Under the pieces are notes generated by a model. That model was given only the letters and a program-made list of their open reading frames with translations, was not told the origin of the DNA and ran no database searches. Below, piece by piece: positions 36,701 through 46,181 of a DNA stretch of 64,000 bases. The position numbers were made by a program, and so were the translations under genes. This stretch comes from Apostichopus japonicus (Eukaryota; Echinodermata; Holothuroidea; Aspidochirotida; Stichopodidae). The stretch lies in contig NC_092578.1 in NCBI RefSeq assembly GCF_037975245.1, forward strand, positions 8,712,501 through 8,776,500, in the 5' to 3' direction. The first letter of the stretch is position 1. Every line of letters begins with the position of its first letter.

Positions 36701-39700
36701 TACGTAAAATATGAATGTTTACTTCAGTCAGATGTAGTCACACCATCATCCACACACCCTTGCTAGGAAAATCTCCATACTAGAACTATTCTTCCTTTGT
36801 GACGGATATAATGGGAAGGAAAGTGTGTTTTAGTGTTCACATCAGCAACGCGCATCTGTAGAATATTCCTTAATAATTAAGCCTAAATATGATAATAAGG
36901 TATCTTCATATATTAATATTCATGTCAGTTTAATGTAATGGCAGCCTGACTCGTATGTAGTATATACATGGTACTAACAGGTAGCTGTATAACTATAACA
37001 CGGTCTTTAAGTTGCATGAGTTAGGGCACTAACGTTATGTACTCATGATAGAGTATTTAGTACGTTAGCTTTCTTTGTTAACAAACCTACATGTGACATT
37101 GAAAGTTTGGAACAAAATCCTCTATTATTGGGTACCGTGGGTGCATGTGTGCATTATTACATTATTCACATACATTTTTACTTATTTGAAGGAAGACAGT
37201 GTTCTCCAAACAATGAAAACAAAACAAAACATGTTTTTCCTTATATTATTTTTAATTTTCTCCATTAAATTCTCGTTTTAATCTCATTTGATGAGGGTTT
37301 CAGGTATGTCACCTTTACACATAGTCTTTTTATTCGTATACTAGTATACAAGTCATTGCATGATTGTGGTATATAATACTGAGAAAGAACATGTGTAAAA
37401 TTAAAATCGATATATTCCTTTCTTCTTTAATATTATATATTACTACAACATTTGTTTGTAAATATTCTAGTCTGAATAAATCTAATAATTCCTAACCAAA
37501 TTGATGATAACAATCTCATACGTTAATTAAGCCTATCTGTATTATGTTGTTGTATTGTTTTGTTTTTGCTGTTGTTTTCTCTATATATAATGTTATATTA
37601 TCTTTTCCTCTTCTCAAGGAATATCTAGAGAGTCAGAAGTTCTTCCACGGAGATTTAGCTGCCCGTAACATCCTCCTTGGTGAACACCTAGAAGTCAAAA
37701 TTTCGGATTTTGGTTTTGCGAATAATATCTATGAAACTGGATATGCGCGGTTACCCGAGGAGAGTAAACGCCCTGTAAAATGGTACAGTCCAGAGGCATT
37801 ATTAACGGGGAAATGTTCAAGTGCGGGTGATGTGTAAGTATAAATTTAAATCAATCAATCAATTAATCCTTTTATCCATCTATCTCTATTCATACATCCG
37901 TTCATTTAGCCATTGACTACTTCCGTCCATTCATCCGTTCATCGGTCCGTCCGTCGATACGTCCATCAATCCGTTCGTCCATATAGATGATATACCGATC
38001 ACGATTTGGACATCTAAAGTTTTTTTTTTAGTTATGAGTTTCACCTGGCCTGTTCTGTTTCCTCGTGCTTTTATAGCAGTTTGATTATTACTGAAGACCT
38101 ATTCAAGCATCGGGTAGACGTAATTCCCCTTACCCCACCCCCTACCCCAACCTCTTCCACACACCCTCCGCATCCCCTCCATTCCCTGTCACTTCTTCAT
38201 GCATTCTGTCCAATTGATTTCTAACATTGCATCAAAAACAGATGGTCGTTCGGGGTCGTGCTTTATGAGATCTACAGTAGAGGAGAAGAGCCATATATAG
38301 GCATGCTACCACGGGAAGTTCTCACGAGACTTCTGGCCGGTTACCGCATGGACAAGCCTGAAGACTGCTCTCAACACATGTAACTATACACAATGTCGAA
38401 AATGCGATATGTTCAATAAGTTAAGACAAAAATGTAATAAACAAAAAATCCGCTTGATTATTGCAAAAACTTTTGAATACCAGGATTTGTGTTACAGAAT
38501 GCACAAAGAACCCCATTTATAGTCGGAAGGCTTTCTGATTCATCCACTCATGATCACTTCAAAGTCAAATTTTCAACTCCCCTTCGAAATGTTTGCAGTA
38601 TATATAGCTCATTGAAATTTTGAATATATGTAACCATTATCTGACTATCTAGCATATTTGGGGCCAATAATGAATAACCTTTAAAGATTTTCCTGTCCCG
38701 CCAGCCCGTAAAATGGCAATATCACATCGTATTGTCAAGTAAAACACCACAATGTTCTATATACCTGTGTAGTCCATCAATAATGTTAAAATATCCTATA
38801 GGTCTAGGCCTATCAACAATATAGGTTACCGTTGGACCTCTCTTAAGACCTCTTTTGTGAGCAAATTGTTAAGTAAACAAATTGCATGTTTTGCTTTCCA
38901 TAAATTTCTGCAAGGTGATAGTAATGAGTTTTGAAAAAACTAGACGTGTGCCGAGAGCCGCATGCTGCATGCCAGCCGCACTATAGGTCCATCTGTGTGA
39001 TTAAGAGAATTCTGTTTGTAATTCTTTCTTTCTTCTGAACTTCATACAGATATGAGCTTATGTTGGATTGTTGGGAAAAAGAGCCATCTGCTCGTCCAGT
39101 GTTTCACGACATCAAAAAAACCCTTGAAGGGTTTCTTGCCAATATTTCCGGTGACGCATACATTGATCTATTGAACGGCGACCATTCAGATGATGACGAC
39201 CAAGAGGTAATGTTAGATACACGTTACATATCAGCATGCTCAGAAAACCCACCTATTGCCCAATTGGTCTATGTGCAGGGGCGTATCCAGGGGGGGCGCA
39301 ACAGGCGCGCGCCCCCCCTATTGGCCGTCACCAAAAAAAAAAAGTTTAGCAAAAAAAAAAAAAAAAAAAAAAATTGATGACGACCTTTATGTGAGATGTC
39401 GGTGATCGCTCACCCCCCACCCCTCCCGTATGCTTTATTTTTTGTTTGCCAAAAAAAGGTTCTGGCGAAGTTCGGCGGCATAATAGTTTTAGAAACATAG
39501 ATGGTAATTGTGTTTGTATTATCAATATAAACACTAAATGACATGCCAGCCATACTAAATTGTGCATTTTGTGTCTATATTTACTGGAAATGTTGCTTAT
39601 TATTAAGGTCGAAAAATGGATCACATATAGCCATGGGCGGCGATCATGGGTGGAGGGGGGATATATCCCCCCATGAAAATGGGTGGAGGGGATGTAATGC

Positions 39701-40915
39701 ACCATATCCCCCCCCCAAATGCCAGGGAAAAGAATATTTTCATGCCTACATTTATGCATCTTCGTTAATGTACGGCTCTTTTTTAGCTTCATTGCTCGCC
39801 TACCATAAACACAGTGCGATCTTTTCAAATAAAGCGTCTTTATAAAGCAAAAATAGTTGACTGTAGGCTTCATTGGCCCTATAACAACAAAATGTATTAT
39901 TGCGCCCACGGTATTGATATAGTACATATATGCACCCTCATAGTATTCATATAGGCCCTATAGTAGGCCTACACACGTACATGTTCCCTCGAACAGCTGA
40001 GAATCTCATGTAACCAGAGTAATGCTTAATACACGTTTCACCTGGATGCCCTAGCAATCGGTACCTAGGAATGTAACTATGTGTAATTGTGTATTGCATG
40101 TGTATAGGCCTATAATAGCCTGCATGAGGTCATTTTCTTCATCGAATAATATAACAGAGCTCTCGAACATTCTAACGTTGCGCCTGAAACAAGATTGACA
40201 GGGGCAATTTTCCCAAAATAACACCCGAAATTAAAAAAAAAAGTATTTTGGATCCTGATTATGAGATATTTCGGACATGACATCCCTATTTTAAAGTTGG
40301 GTATATGCCGCTTGGAAAGCTCGGGAAGTGCCGTTTCCGGCCATCTAGAGGGTTTGTTAATCCCAAAATTTTCTTGTACGCTTCGCGCCAACACATGGTG
40401 GCGCTACGCTTAGATAGTCAACAAGGTCATATCCCCCCCACTCGGAAGTACGGATCGCCGCCCATGCATATGACACCATTTTGCATTTCAGCCCTTCTTT
40501 GAAAGCAAAAATTGTACACCTCTCCCCTTAGACCCATCCCTCAGGACGGCGATCATTCATGCCTGGCGCCCCCCCCCCCTATTGGAAAATCCTGGATACG
40601 CCCCTGATGTGATACAGATCACTTTTACGATCAACTTCCCTAAACAGCTAAGACAAATCTTACTCCGTTGGAAAATGTAACATGTTTAATGTTCCTTCAC
40701 GAACTGTGAAAATATGAAAAGAGAAACAGCGAGAAAGTAATAAAAGGGGAGGGATTAATATCACAATCAGTACTACTGCATCACATTTTCCAAAAAGAAA
40801 ACAGCCCTCTGACACGAAATGGAGCAGGACTTTTCATAAATATGCTTTTTTATACTATGTATATATTTTCATAGTATGTATATGTATATATATATATATA
40901 TATACATGCATATAT

Positions 40916-40956
<41 letters not shown>

Positions 40957-41245
40957 TAGATAGATAGATAGATATATATTATTGAATCTCTAACATATAT
41001 GTTTAATTAAACATTTAGGCCCCGCCCACTGTGCCACATTTAACCCTTTCATTATTCCCCCCCCCCCCCCCAACGGAAGGAAAACTTATTAGTTTATACA
41101 TAACCTAGAGGCACGGTCACAATTTGCACGTAAAATTACTTCGGATATGACACTGGGCAGCACATTACACCTCGTATACCAAATACACCCACTCCTCTAT
41201 CTTTCTCTCTTCTTGCAGACTGTTTCGGGAATTAATGTGACCTAA
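23420..41245 (+). CDS. Receptor tyrosine kinase gene, copy 2 (FN3-FN3-TM-kinase; 5' end missing)
   Basis: Fourteen default exons join without phase conflict to 1752 bp (583 residues plus stop): partial FN3, a Cys-containing linker, a full FN3 domain, TM helix, juxtamembrane, tyrosine kinase, acidic tail. An extra glycine-loop exon (33914-34033) could replace exon A. The catalytic residues are present (VAVK lysine, HGD aspartate, DFG); the HRD arginine is Gly. The N-terminal exons and signal peptide are not seen; upstream is (TA)n and mitochondrial DNA. Phase agreement and paralogy to copy 1 make the model secure; orthology (Tie-, Sev- or FGFR-like) is not. Confidence 0.88.
23730..23835 (+). 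CDS. RTK copy 2 exon: FN3 G-strand and linker
   Basis: 106 bp, phase 0 to 1, acceptor ATTGCAG. Starts IQAKRNGL, continuing the FN3 G strand, and then a linker with a Cys ([14 protein letters not shown]). Confidence 0.75.
23836..24720. repeat. Intron with a palindrome pair and a degenerate minisatellite
   Basis: CTCGTACTGACAGTACGAG (about 23985-24003) is a perfect 19-nt palindrome, and an inverted relative lies near 24040-24070. From about 24230 to 24660 a loose unit (about 20-28 bp, core TACGTGGTGATAA) recurs more than ten times. Confidence 0.55.
24778..24930. repeat. Purine (GA/AAAG)-rich tract
   Basis: About 150 bp of almost pure purine on the + strand within the transposon complex, next to a poly-G run. 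No coding sense. Confidence 0.8.
26058..26714. mobile_element. Candidate nested element with CCAAGGGCGGCGGAA termini
   Basis: CCAAGGGCGGCGGAACC at 26058 matches, inverted, GCTTCCGCCGCCCTTGG ending at 26714. Flanks are GGGTTTTTT and GGTTTTTG, an imperfect 7-8 bp duplication. Poly-G/C lies just inside the left end, but it also overlaps a core copy and a right end of the other family, so the nesting order is unclear. Confidence 0.5.
27240..27411 (-). pseudogene. U2 snRNA-derived sequence (5' ~50 nt of U2 fused to other sequence)
   Basis: On the minus strand from 27411: ATCTTGCTTCTCGGCATTTT, then GGCTAAGATCA and GTGTAGTATCTGTTCTT, i.e. the U2 5' end with the branch-point-pairing element. After about 50 nt it departs from U2 (no Sm-site region seen) into sequence I do not recognise. 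A genuine U2 gene would continue, so this is a pseudogene or a U2-headed SINE-like repeat. Confidence 0.7.
27412..28009. other. Intron, no recognised feature
   Basis: AT-rich with T runs. Ends in a pyrimidine-rich acceptor region (TTTTCGTTTTGTTTAG). Confidence 0.6.
28010..28054 (+). CDS. RTK copy 2 micro-exon: Cys-containing linker
   Basis: 45 bp, phase 1 to 1, encoding [14 protein letters not shown] after a split codon. Two Cys could form a disulfide. Two N-glycosylation sequons (NIT, NAT). Confidence 0.65.
28115..28350. repeat. (TA)n microsatellite
   Basis: TA dinucleotides with TATAAATA/TATACATA variants; both-strand Tyr/Ile frames are artefacts. Confidence 0.95.
28352..28480. mobile_element. 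Palindromic hairpin element (MITE-like)
   Basis: Nearly perfect inverted repeat: AGAGAAAACCAGAGAAAT at the left matches, reversed, ATTTCTCTGGTTTCTCT at the right. Arms of about 60 bp (including ATATGACTCATAATTGAC) meet at a tiny centre. The whole segment can fold as one hairpin. No target duplication is certain. Confidence 0.75.
28591..28778 (+). CDS. RTK copy 2 exon: FN3 domain A-E strands
   Basis: 188 bp, phase 1 to 0. IPRDLNVQL, then [10 protein letters not shown] and [10 protein letters not shown] give the FN3 pattern P..L.V......I.I.W..P.G.V..Y.I.F. Donor GTAAGT. Confidence 0.85.
28779..29446. other. Intron with an interspersed repeat piece at about 29156-29305
   Basis: The piece (GACGTTAAATAT, AAGAGACTGACTTTGGTC, GGCTTCTT) recurs at about 61394-61525 in the same orientation. 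It includes a small palindrome, AACGTCCATAATCATGGACGTT. Nothing coding. Confidence 0.55.
29447..29515 (+). CDS. RTK copy 2 exon: FN3 F-strand
   Basis: 69 bp, phase 0 to 0, acceptor TTTCAG, donor GTGAGT. Encodes [19 protein letters not shown], ending in the L....Y.V motif that continues with IRAR in the next exon. Confidence 0.8.
29655..30655 (+). mobile_element. Penelope-like element 3' fragment with GIY-YIG remnant (copy 2)
   Basis: Longer than copy 1. It begins with RT thumb-like sequence ([19 protein letters not shown], then [11 protein letters not shown]), typical of Penelope-like RTs, then the GIY-YIG start. A T insertion near 30131 adds a stop, and the same downstream frame break as copy 1 is present. 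Hammerhead-like hairpin at 30555-30588. Confidence 0.78.
30555..30588 (+). ncRNA. Hammerhead-ribozyme-like motif in Penelope 3' region (copy 2)
   Basis: CTGATGA, hairpin GAAAGT/ACTTTC, GAAACATGTC. Here stem III would be the self-complementary ACATGT followed by the cleavage C, as in minimal type I hammerheads that act as dimers. Stem I is only about 3 bp. Confidence 0.55.
30658..30796. repeat. (TA)n microsatellite
   Basis: TA/TATC repeats leading directly into the SINE at 30799. Confidence 0.9.
30799..31066 (-). mobile_element. tRNA-derived SINE (type B), absent from copy 1
   Basis: Minus strand, 5' to 3': a head of about 150 bp (GAGTTGGATAGCATCATG...), then a tRNA-like part with A box (TAGCCTAGTGGTTAGG) and B box (GGTTCGAATCC), then a tail CTCATTACGATTTTCAT leading into (TA)n. 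Related copies at 60331-60474, 61746-61934 and, head only, 60894-61047. Copy 1 lacks it at the matching position near 940. Confidence 0.8.
31152..31263 (+). CDS. RTK copy 2 exon: FN3 G-strand and stalk
   Basis: 112 bp, phase 0 to 1. Begins [12 protein letters not shown] and ends [10 protein letters not shown]. Counterpart of 1015-1132 with two fewer codons and several replacements. Confidence 0.8.
31637..31837 (+). CDS. RTK copy 2 exon: transmembrane segment
   Basis: 201 bp, phase 1 to 1. The helix begins [15 protein letters not shown]; stop-transfer CRSSNRK. Preceded by a short (TTTA)n instead of copy 1's long (TTTC)n. Confidence 0.85.
32241..33000 (-). mobile_element. Non-LTR retrotransposon 3' fragment, copy 2
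   Basis: Counterpart of 2623-3345, with additional small indels that break the frame further. Ends in the same TGAACTGAAC-type tail near 32248-32262. Confidence 0.65.
33001..33467. other. Intron before exon A, copy 2
   Basis: Same as 3346-3844; no gene seen. Confidence 0.6.
33468..33638 (+). CDS. RTK copy 2 exon A: juxtamembrane plus glycine loop
   Basis: 171 bp, phase 1 to 1, protein identical to the copy 1 exon ([17 protein letters not shown]). Confidence 0.88.
33914..34033 (+). CDS. RTK copy 2 exon B: alternative glycine-loop exon
   Basis: 120 bp, open, protein identical to 4310-4429 ([23 protein letters not shown]). Same weak acceptor context. Confidence 0.65.
34034..35591. other. Intron, copy 2, with the empty site of transposon insertion 1
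   Basis: Matches 4430-7355 minus the 5581-6923 element. The single AATCA near 35180 (in GCTTAATCATCC) marks the uninterrupted target. Confidence 0.8.
35592..35773 (+). CDS. RTK copy 2 exon C: alpha-C helix and hinge
   Basis: 182 bp, phase 1 to 0. Same as copy 1 except YMKY for YMKN in the hinge, next to the ATP pocket. Confidence 0.87.
35774..36351. other. Intron C-D, copy 2
   Basis: Shorter than copy 1 by about 80 bp; no feature. Confidence 0.6.
36352..36435 (+). CDS. RTK copy 2 exon D: alpha-E helix
   Basis: 84 bp, phase 0 to 0, protein identical to copy 1. Followed by the same degenerate repeats of its 3' end (to about 36710). Confidence 0.82.
36436..37618. other. Intron D-E, copy 2
   Basis: Diverged counterpart of 8269-9418, with exon-end repeats and a poly-C run at 36601-36613. 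Confidence 0.6.
37619..37833 (+). CDS. RTK copy 2 exon E: catalytic and activation loops
   Basis: 215 bp, phase 0 to 2. [20 protein letters not shown]; nucleotide-identical to copy 1. Confidence 0.9.
38242..38379 (+). CDS. RTK copy 2 exon F: alpha-F/alpha-G region
   Basis: 138 bp, phase 2 to 2. [17 protein letters not shown]; one synonymous difference from copy 1 (ACA/ACG). Confidence 0.87.
38380..39049. other. Intron F-G, copy 2
   Basis: Near-identical to 10166-10829; no gene. Confidence 0.6.
39050..39206 (+). CDS. RTK copy 2 exon G: C-terminal lobe and acidic tail
   Basis: 157 bp, phase 2 to 0. Identical to copy 1; [18 protein letters not shown] to HSDDDDQE. Confidence 0.9.
39276..40606. 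mobile_element. CAGGGGCG-family transposon (same insertion as 11056-12387)
   Basis: 1331 bp with the same 16-bp termini and ATGTG duplications (39271-39275, 40607-40611). Differs from the copy 1 element mainly in poly-G/C and poly-A run lengths. Core at 40320-40419. Confidence 0.9.
40607..41218. other. Last intron, copy 2
   Basis: (TA)n and (GATA)n at about 40880-40977, poly-C near 41056-41071. Otherwise as copy 1. Confidence 0.65.
41219..41245 (+). CDS. RTK copy 2 terminal exon
   Basis: TVSGINVT then TAA, as in copy 1. Confidence 0.65.
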   Translation, partial: TVSGINVT

Positions 41246-43640
41246 TAAATAAGTGGGATGATGATCAGATGAAGCATCTTTCTTTCAAAAGAATGGAAAT
41301 TAACATTTACAGATTTTCCAGGATGGTCATACATCCACTCTTATCACGCATGTTCTATTATTATTATTATAATTACTATTATTATTATAATTATTATTAT
41401 TATTATAATTATTATTATTATTATTATCAGCATTATTTCTATCATTATTAATAATGTCATCGTCATCGTCATCGTCATCTTAATTATTATGAAAAAAAGA
41501 AACAAAACTTGTAGAATGGTATAGTCATAAAGGAAGAAATACAACAGAGAAGAAAAGCAAAAACATCGCCATCTTGAAAATTCTAAATCAACTTCATCAA
41601 TGTATATAATTGCAATGTCCATTTATAATTTATAGTGTATTACTTATTACAGTGTTAGCCTATATCACGAATATATATTCAAAGTTATTGGTGAAAGGGT
41701 CCTTGTTTTGGTTTTATTGATTAATTGCTCTTTGTTATTGAAGTAAATAATTACAATGTAATTGCTAAATGTACACAATCTATATTGGTCCACGGACCGC
41801 TGGATTCAGCGATTGTAAATACAAGTAAATCCACTTGTTCTTGAAATTATTTTCTTCAGAAAAGGACGTGCATGCGATTATGTAACTTTGGCTTTCCCCA
41901 GCTAGAGGTTTTGTACCTACAATCATTCTTCATGACCATGTAGCGTATATTATTAATGGGTTTGATTAATTTTGCTATGTAACTTTTGTTTCTTTGGTTT
42001 CATTTGCTACCCATGTGATACATCTTCTTTTAAGGCAGTTTTACAAATATATATGTGATATTCTACTATGAAATTAGCATATTTCTTGTGTGATATTAAT
42101 ACAACAATTGTATTTGTTTATTTCATATTTAGAGGATAGAATTATACAAAAGATGATTGTCGATATGACATAGCCAAAAGAAAAGAAAGAAACATTTGGG
42201 TAAGGTTTCTATAAGTGCTTAGGTTTTCAAGATGTTCACGTTAAGACCCCCCCCCCCCTCCCCCGTCTCACTTTCGTTTTTATGAGTTTAGAGCCCTTAT
42301 GGACGGCCCCTGAAGAACCTATCCCCTTACTTGTGTTACCTTAGAAATGTTTTATTAAATATGTGCAATCCCAGAACACCAACATTTATGATAAGCGTCC
42401 ACACAATAATCTAAGCAATTTTGTTTTTCAGTAAAGTTACATTAACAGGGCTTTGAAAGCCCTCAAGCTGGGCTCAGGAACCTGCCCGTCATTTAGCATT
42501 CCTGTGTTTAGACGCATCCTAAAATATGGCACTTAGTTATCCCCCCCCCCCCACCTCCTCCACACCCTACCCGTTCCTTAGAGAAGCAACGTGACGCCGA
42601 TGTTTTTAAATATATCAAATTATCGAATTGAACTGCTAATGTAGATTTTTTCATTTATAAGGACAAAAGCTAGAGCAACAAAAAAAAAGAACATTTTTCC
42701 ACCTGTAATTTCATATATTTAACAGAACAAAAACCATAGACGAAAAACAATATACCTTAGTTTTAATATTGACAAATTTATATATGTCACTGATATTGTG
42801 AACATTTTGTTTGAGGCCAAGAAAGTCATGTTTTCCCCCAACGTTGATTATTTGTATTACGTGTATAAGGACCTGGCCGATGGTCTGTGTGCTAATGGTC
42901 CAACCATATACTAGGATGAACCTCTGATGTTGAAGGGGTTATATCTCAATATGAAAAATAGCATACAAATGATACAGAAATGAAACCTGCTCTTATAAAT
43001 TTATTATCTCTCTGTAAACTGTGTAGGTGACAGTTCCCTGGAAAGGTGGACGTTCCTAAATCTACCATGGTTTGATTTTAGCGTTTGAACACTTAATGAT
43101 AATAATACTAATATAACAACAACAATAACGACGACGGCGGCGATGAATATGTTGTAATTGCGATTGTAATTACCCGTTTTCGGTAGTGCAATGTCCTGGT
43201 CCTCCATTCACTTTGAGTAGCAACGTGACGCCGATATAACAAAGGTCTTTGTATATTCGTTTCCATTGTTCGGATGGCATTGCTAATGTAGATTCTTTTC
43301 ATTTATAAGGACAACAGCCAGAGCAAAACAAATAACAAAAACATTTCCCCATGTAATGTCATATATTAAACATTCAAAAACCATAGACGAAAAACAAGAT
43401 ACCTTAGTTTTAATATTGACAAATTTATATATCTATATATATATCACTGATATTGTGAACATTTATTTGAGGCCAAGAAAATCATTTTTTCCCCCAACGA
43501 TGACGTTTGTATTACGTGTATAAGGAACTGGCTTGATTGTATGTGTGCTACTGGTCCAACCATATTCTAGGATGAACCTCTGATGTTGAACGGGTTATTT
43601 CTCAATATACCAAAAAATATCATACAAATGATGCAGAAAT
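41246..43640. other. 3' UTR/downstream of copy 2, with (ATT)n and the ~640-bp tandem duplication
   Basis: Parallels 13029-15415. (ATT)n at about 41355-41430; duplicated units at about 42588 and 43222. No gene. Confidence 0.6.
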
Positions 43641-43907
43641 GTACAATTAATTAAACAGGTAAGTCTTTAGTTTTTTTTTTAACAGTGCAACAGAATTAGA
43701 ATTACGTATATGAGAGGGAAGAGAGTTCCACAACACAGGACCTGCACTGGAAAAGGCGCCCTCACCCACCCGTTTCTTAGAAGATGACGTACGAAGCAGG
43801 GTCCCATCCATTGCAGACCTGGTAACAGGACCAGATAATGGTGCGGTTTTTCGCTGAAGCATGTTAGAGAGATAAGTCGGGGCTGCACGATTCATACATT
43901 TATACAC
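43641..43907 (-). mobile_element. CR1/jockey-like LINE C-terminal fragment, copy 2
   Basis: Counterpart of 15420-15681. MYKCMNRAAPTYLSNML and GPVLWNSLP, ending LKTYLFN. Confidence 0.75.
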
Positions 43908-44486
43908 ATAAAGACATAATTAAAAATGGATTCTTTCACGGATAAGTAACCAATGCAGGGCACGTAGAAGAGGTTTTGGGCTATCTAACCTAGCTGCCGT
44001 ATAACAGTATCTTTATTATACGCTGTAGATTTTCAATCAAAGAGATTGAAATAAAGTTTGATGAATTAAATTGAGTTGGAAAATAGTACAAATGATAGGT
44101 GAGGCTATGTGCATGAGTTCCTGGAATGCGATTCCAATATAGGAGGGGTAGGGGGTGGGGTGGGGTCTGTGGATCCTCCTTCCCCAAAAGGTGTATTCTG
44201 AGGCGTATTTATACTATACAAAATAAGTTATAATTAGGTCTTAACGCACAGTTTAAATATTCTTTTGAATTACAACTAAAATCCCTGACTGACTGCCTGA
44301 TACGTGTAAATTTTCCTCCACTTGAAGTATGACCATCCTGGACAATCTGAAAATGTTAAAATTTCCATTCTTTCGGAATTAAAAGATGGATGCTCCATAT
44401 CATCATCACCCCAGTGATTTATTAGGTCACATAAGTCAAGAAAGGTCCCTAAACATTCTGCAAGAAGAGAGAAGGAATAACAGGAA
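43908..44486. other. Downstream sequence, end of the duplicated block
   Basis: Matches 15682-16258. Copy 1 enters the assembly gap here, so the duplication's true end is not visible there. Confidence 0.6.
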
Positions 44487-44529
44487 GAAAACAAATTGTA
44501 AGTTTTGTGTTTGTTTCATTTGTCTGTAT

Positions 44530-45263
44530 TTATAATATTTACGACCTTCCATAAGAAGTATATGAGGTGTTATGTGCTGCCCAGTGACATATCCGAAGTG
44601 AACTGGCGACCTCATCAAGAAAGTCCCGAATAAGCATCGTTCTGTGGTTACGTGCAAATTGTGACTGTGCCTCTAGGTTATGTATTAACTAAATAAGTTT
44701 TTCTTTCGTTTGGGAAGGGGGTGGGGGACGGTAGTTATGAAAGGGTTAAATGCGGCACAGAGGGTGGGGCCTAAATTTTTAATTAAACATATATGATAGC
44801 GATCTGATAATATATCTATATGTGGCTTTGAAAAGTCCTGCTCGATTTCGTGTCAGAGGGCTGTTTTTTTTAACATGTTGATGCAGTAGTACTGATTGTG
44901 ATATTAATCTCTGTTTCTCTCTTTATATATTTCACAGTTCGTGAAGGAACTTATTTTCCAACGGAGTAAGATTTGTCTAAGCTATTTTGGGAGGTTGATC
45001 GTCAAAGTGATCTGTATCACATAGACCAATTGGACAATAGGTGGGTTTTCTACGCATGCTGATATGTAACGTGTATCTAACTTTCTCTCTTACTTTCTTT
45101 CATTACCTGTTGGTCGTCATCATCTGAATGGTCGCCGTTCAATGGTTCAATGTATGCGTCACCGGAAATATTGGCAAGAAACCCTTCAAGAGTTCTTTTG
45201 ATGTCGAGAAACACTGGACGAGCAGATGGCTCTTGATCCCAACAATCCAACATAAGCTCATAT
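44530..45263 (-). pseudogene. Inverted, partial third RTK copy (last intron and exon G)
   Basis: Read on the minus strand, this matches exon G and the following intron of the RTK without the transposon: exon G at 45107-45263, then the intron down to about 44530, where the match stops before the terminal exon. Sequence divergence is clearly higher than between copies 1 and 2. The upstream side is a (GAAA)n tract, beyond which no further kinase exon is seen, so the copy appears truncated. Confidence 0.75.
45107..45263 (-). CDS. RTK third copy exon G, open frame
   Basis: 157 bp with acceptor CTTGTAG and donor GTAATG. Encodes [18 protein letters not shown], then [16 protein letters not shown], with replacements EK to DQ, H to L, K to R and DL to EP. 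The frame is intact, so it may belong to a diverged live paralog or be a recent relic. Confidence 0.7.
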
Positions 45264-45267
45264 CTAC

Positions 45268-45557
<290 letters not shown>

Positions 45558-45668
45558 AATACATATATACATAAATGAAAATATAATTAATGTCTTAATA
45601 AGGAATAATTAATAACATACGATATAAACGAAGTATCAATTCTGAGAAATGACTTCTTTTTTTAGATT

Positions 45669-46181
45669 TTACAGTAGCAGTTCGATTATTCCATCTCTCA
45701 TAGCACGATTAGTACAGAATGTTGTATTACATAAGTTGTGGTGTGCTTGACCGGCACTTCTAGTGCGGTGACTATGTATGGCGCTGTTAATAGTAAAGAA
45801 GTCATGAAAGGCTGCAGGAAGTAAGCCATTCCAAGCACTGTAAAAGAATGTGGCTACAACAATATCGCTAAATTTTAATAAGTTGAGCAATTTGAAAAGT
45901 GAGCTGGTGTGTTCACGGTATTCAGAATGAGTTATATGACGAATGAGTTTCTTTTGTAGGATTTCAAGAAGATGAAGATAAACATTATGGGTGCCAGACC
46001 AGATTATAGAGCAATATGAAAAATGGGGGAAAACTAATGTTTGGTAAAGCATTCTAAGAATATTCTGAGGAAAATAGTGTTTCGACTTTCGAAATGATAC
46101 CAACATTTTTCGCCACAGTGTTTGCACTATATGTTTTAACCAATGCAAAGGTATAAAAGGAGAAATTAGTTTTAATGACAC
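45669..46181 (-). mobile_element. Non-LTR retrotransposon RT C-terminal fragment
   Basis: 170-residue minus-strand frame with LYQTLVFPHFSYCSIIWSG, then LEILQKKLIRHITHSEYREH and LFKLLNLLKFSDI. This is the standard region after the RT domain of jockey/CR1/RTE-type LINEs. It ends at NRAMRDGIIELLL. Intact over this stretch, so relatively young, but 5' parts are missing. Confidence 0.75.
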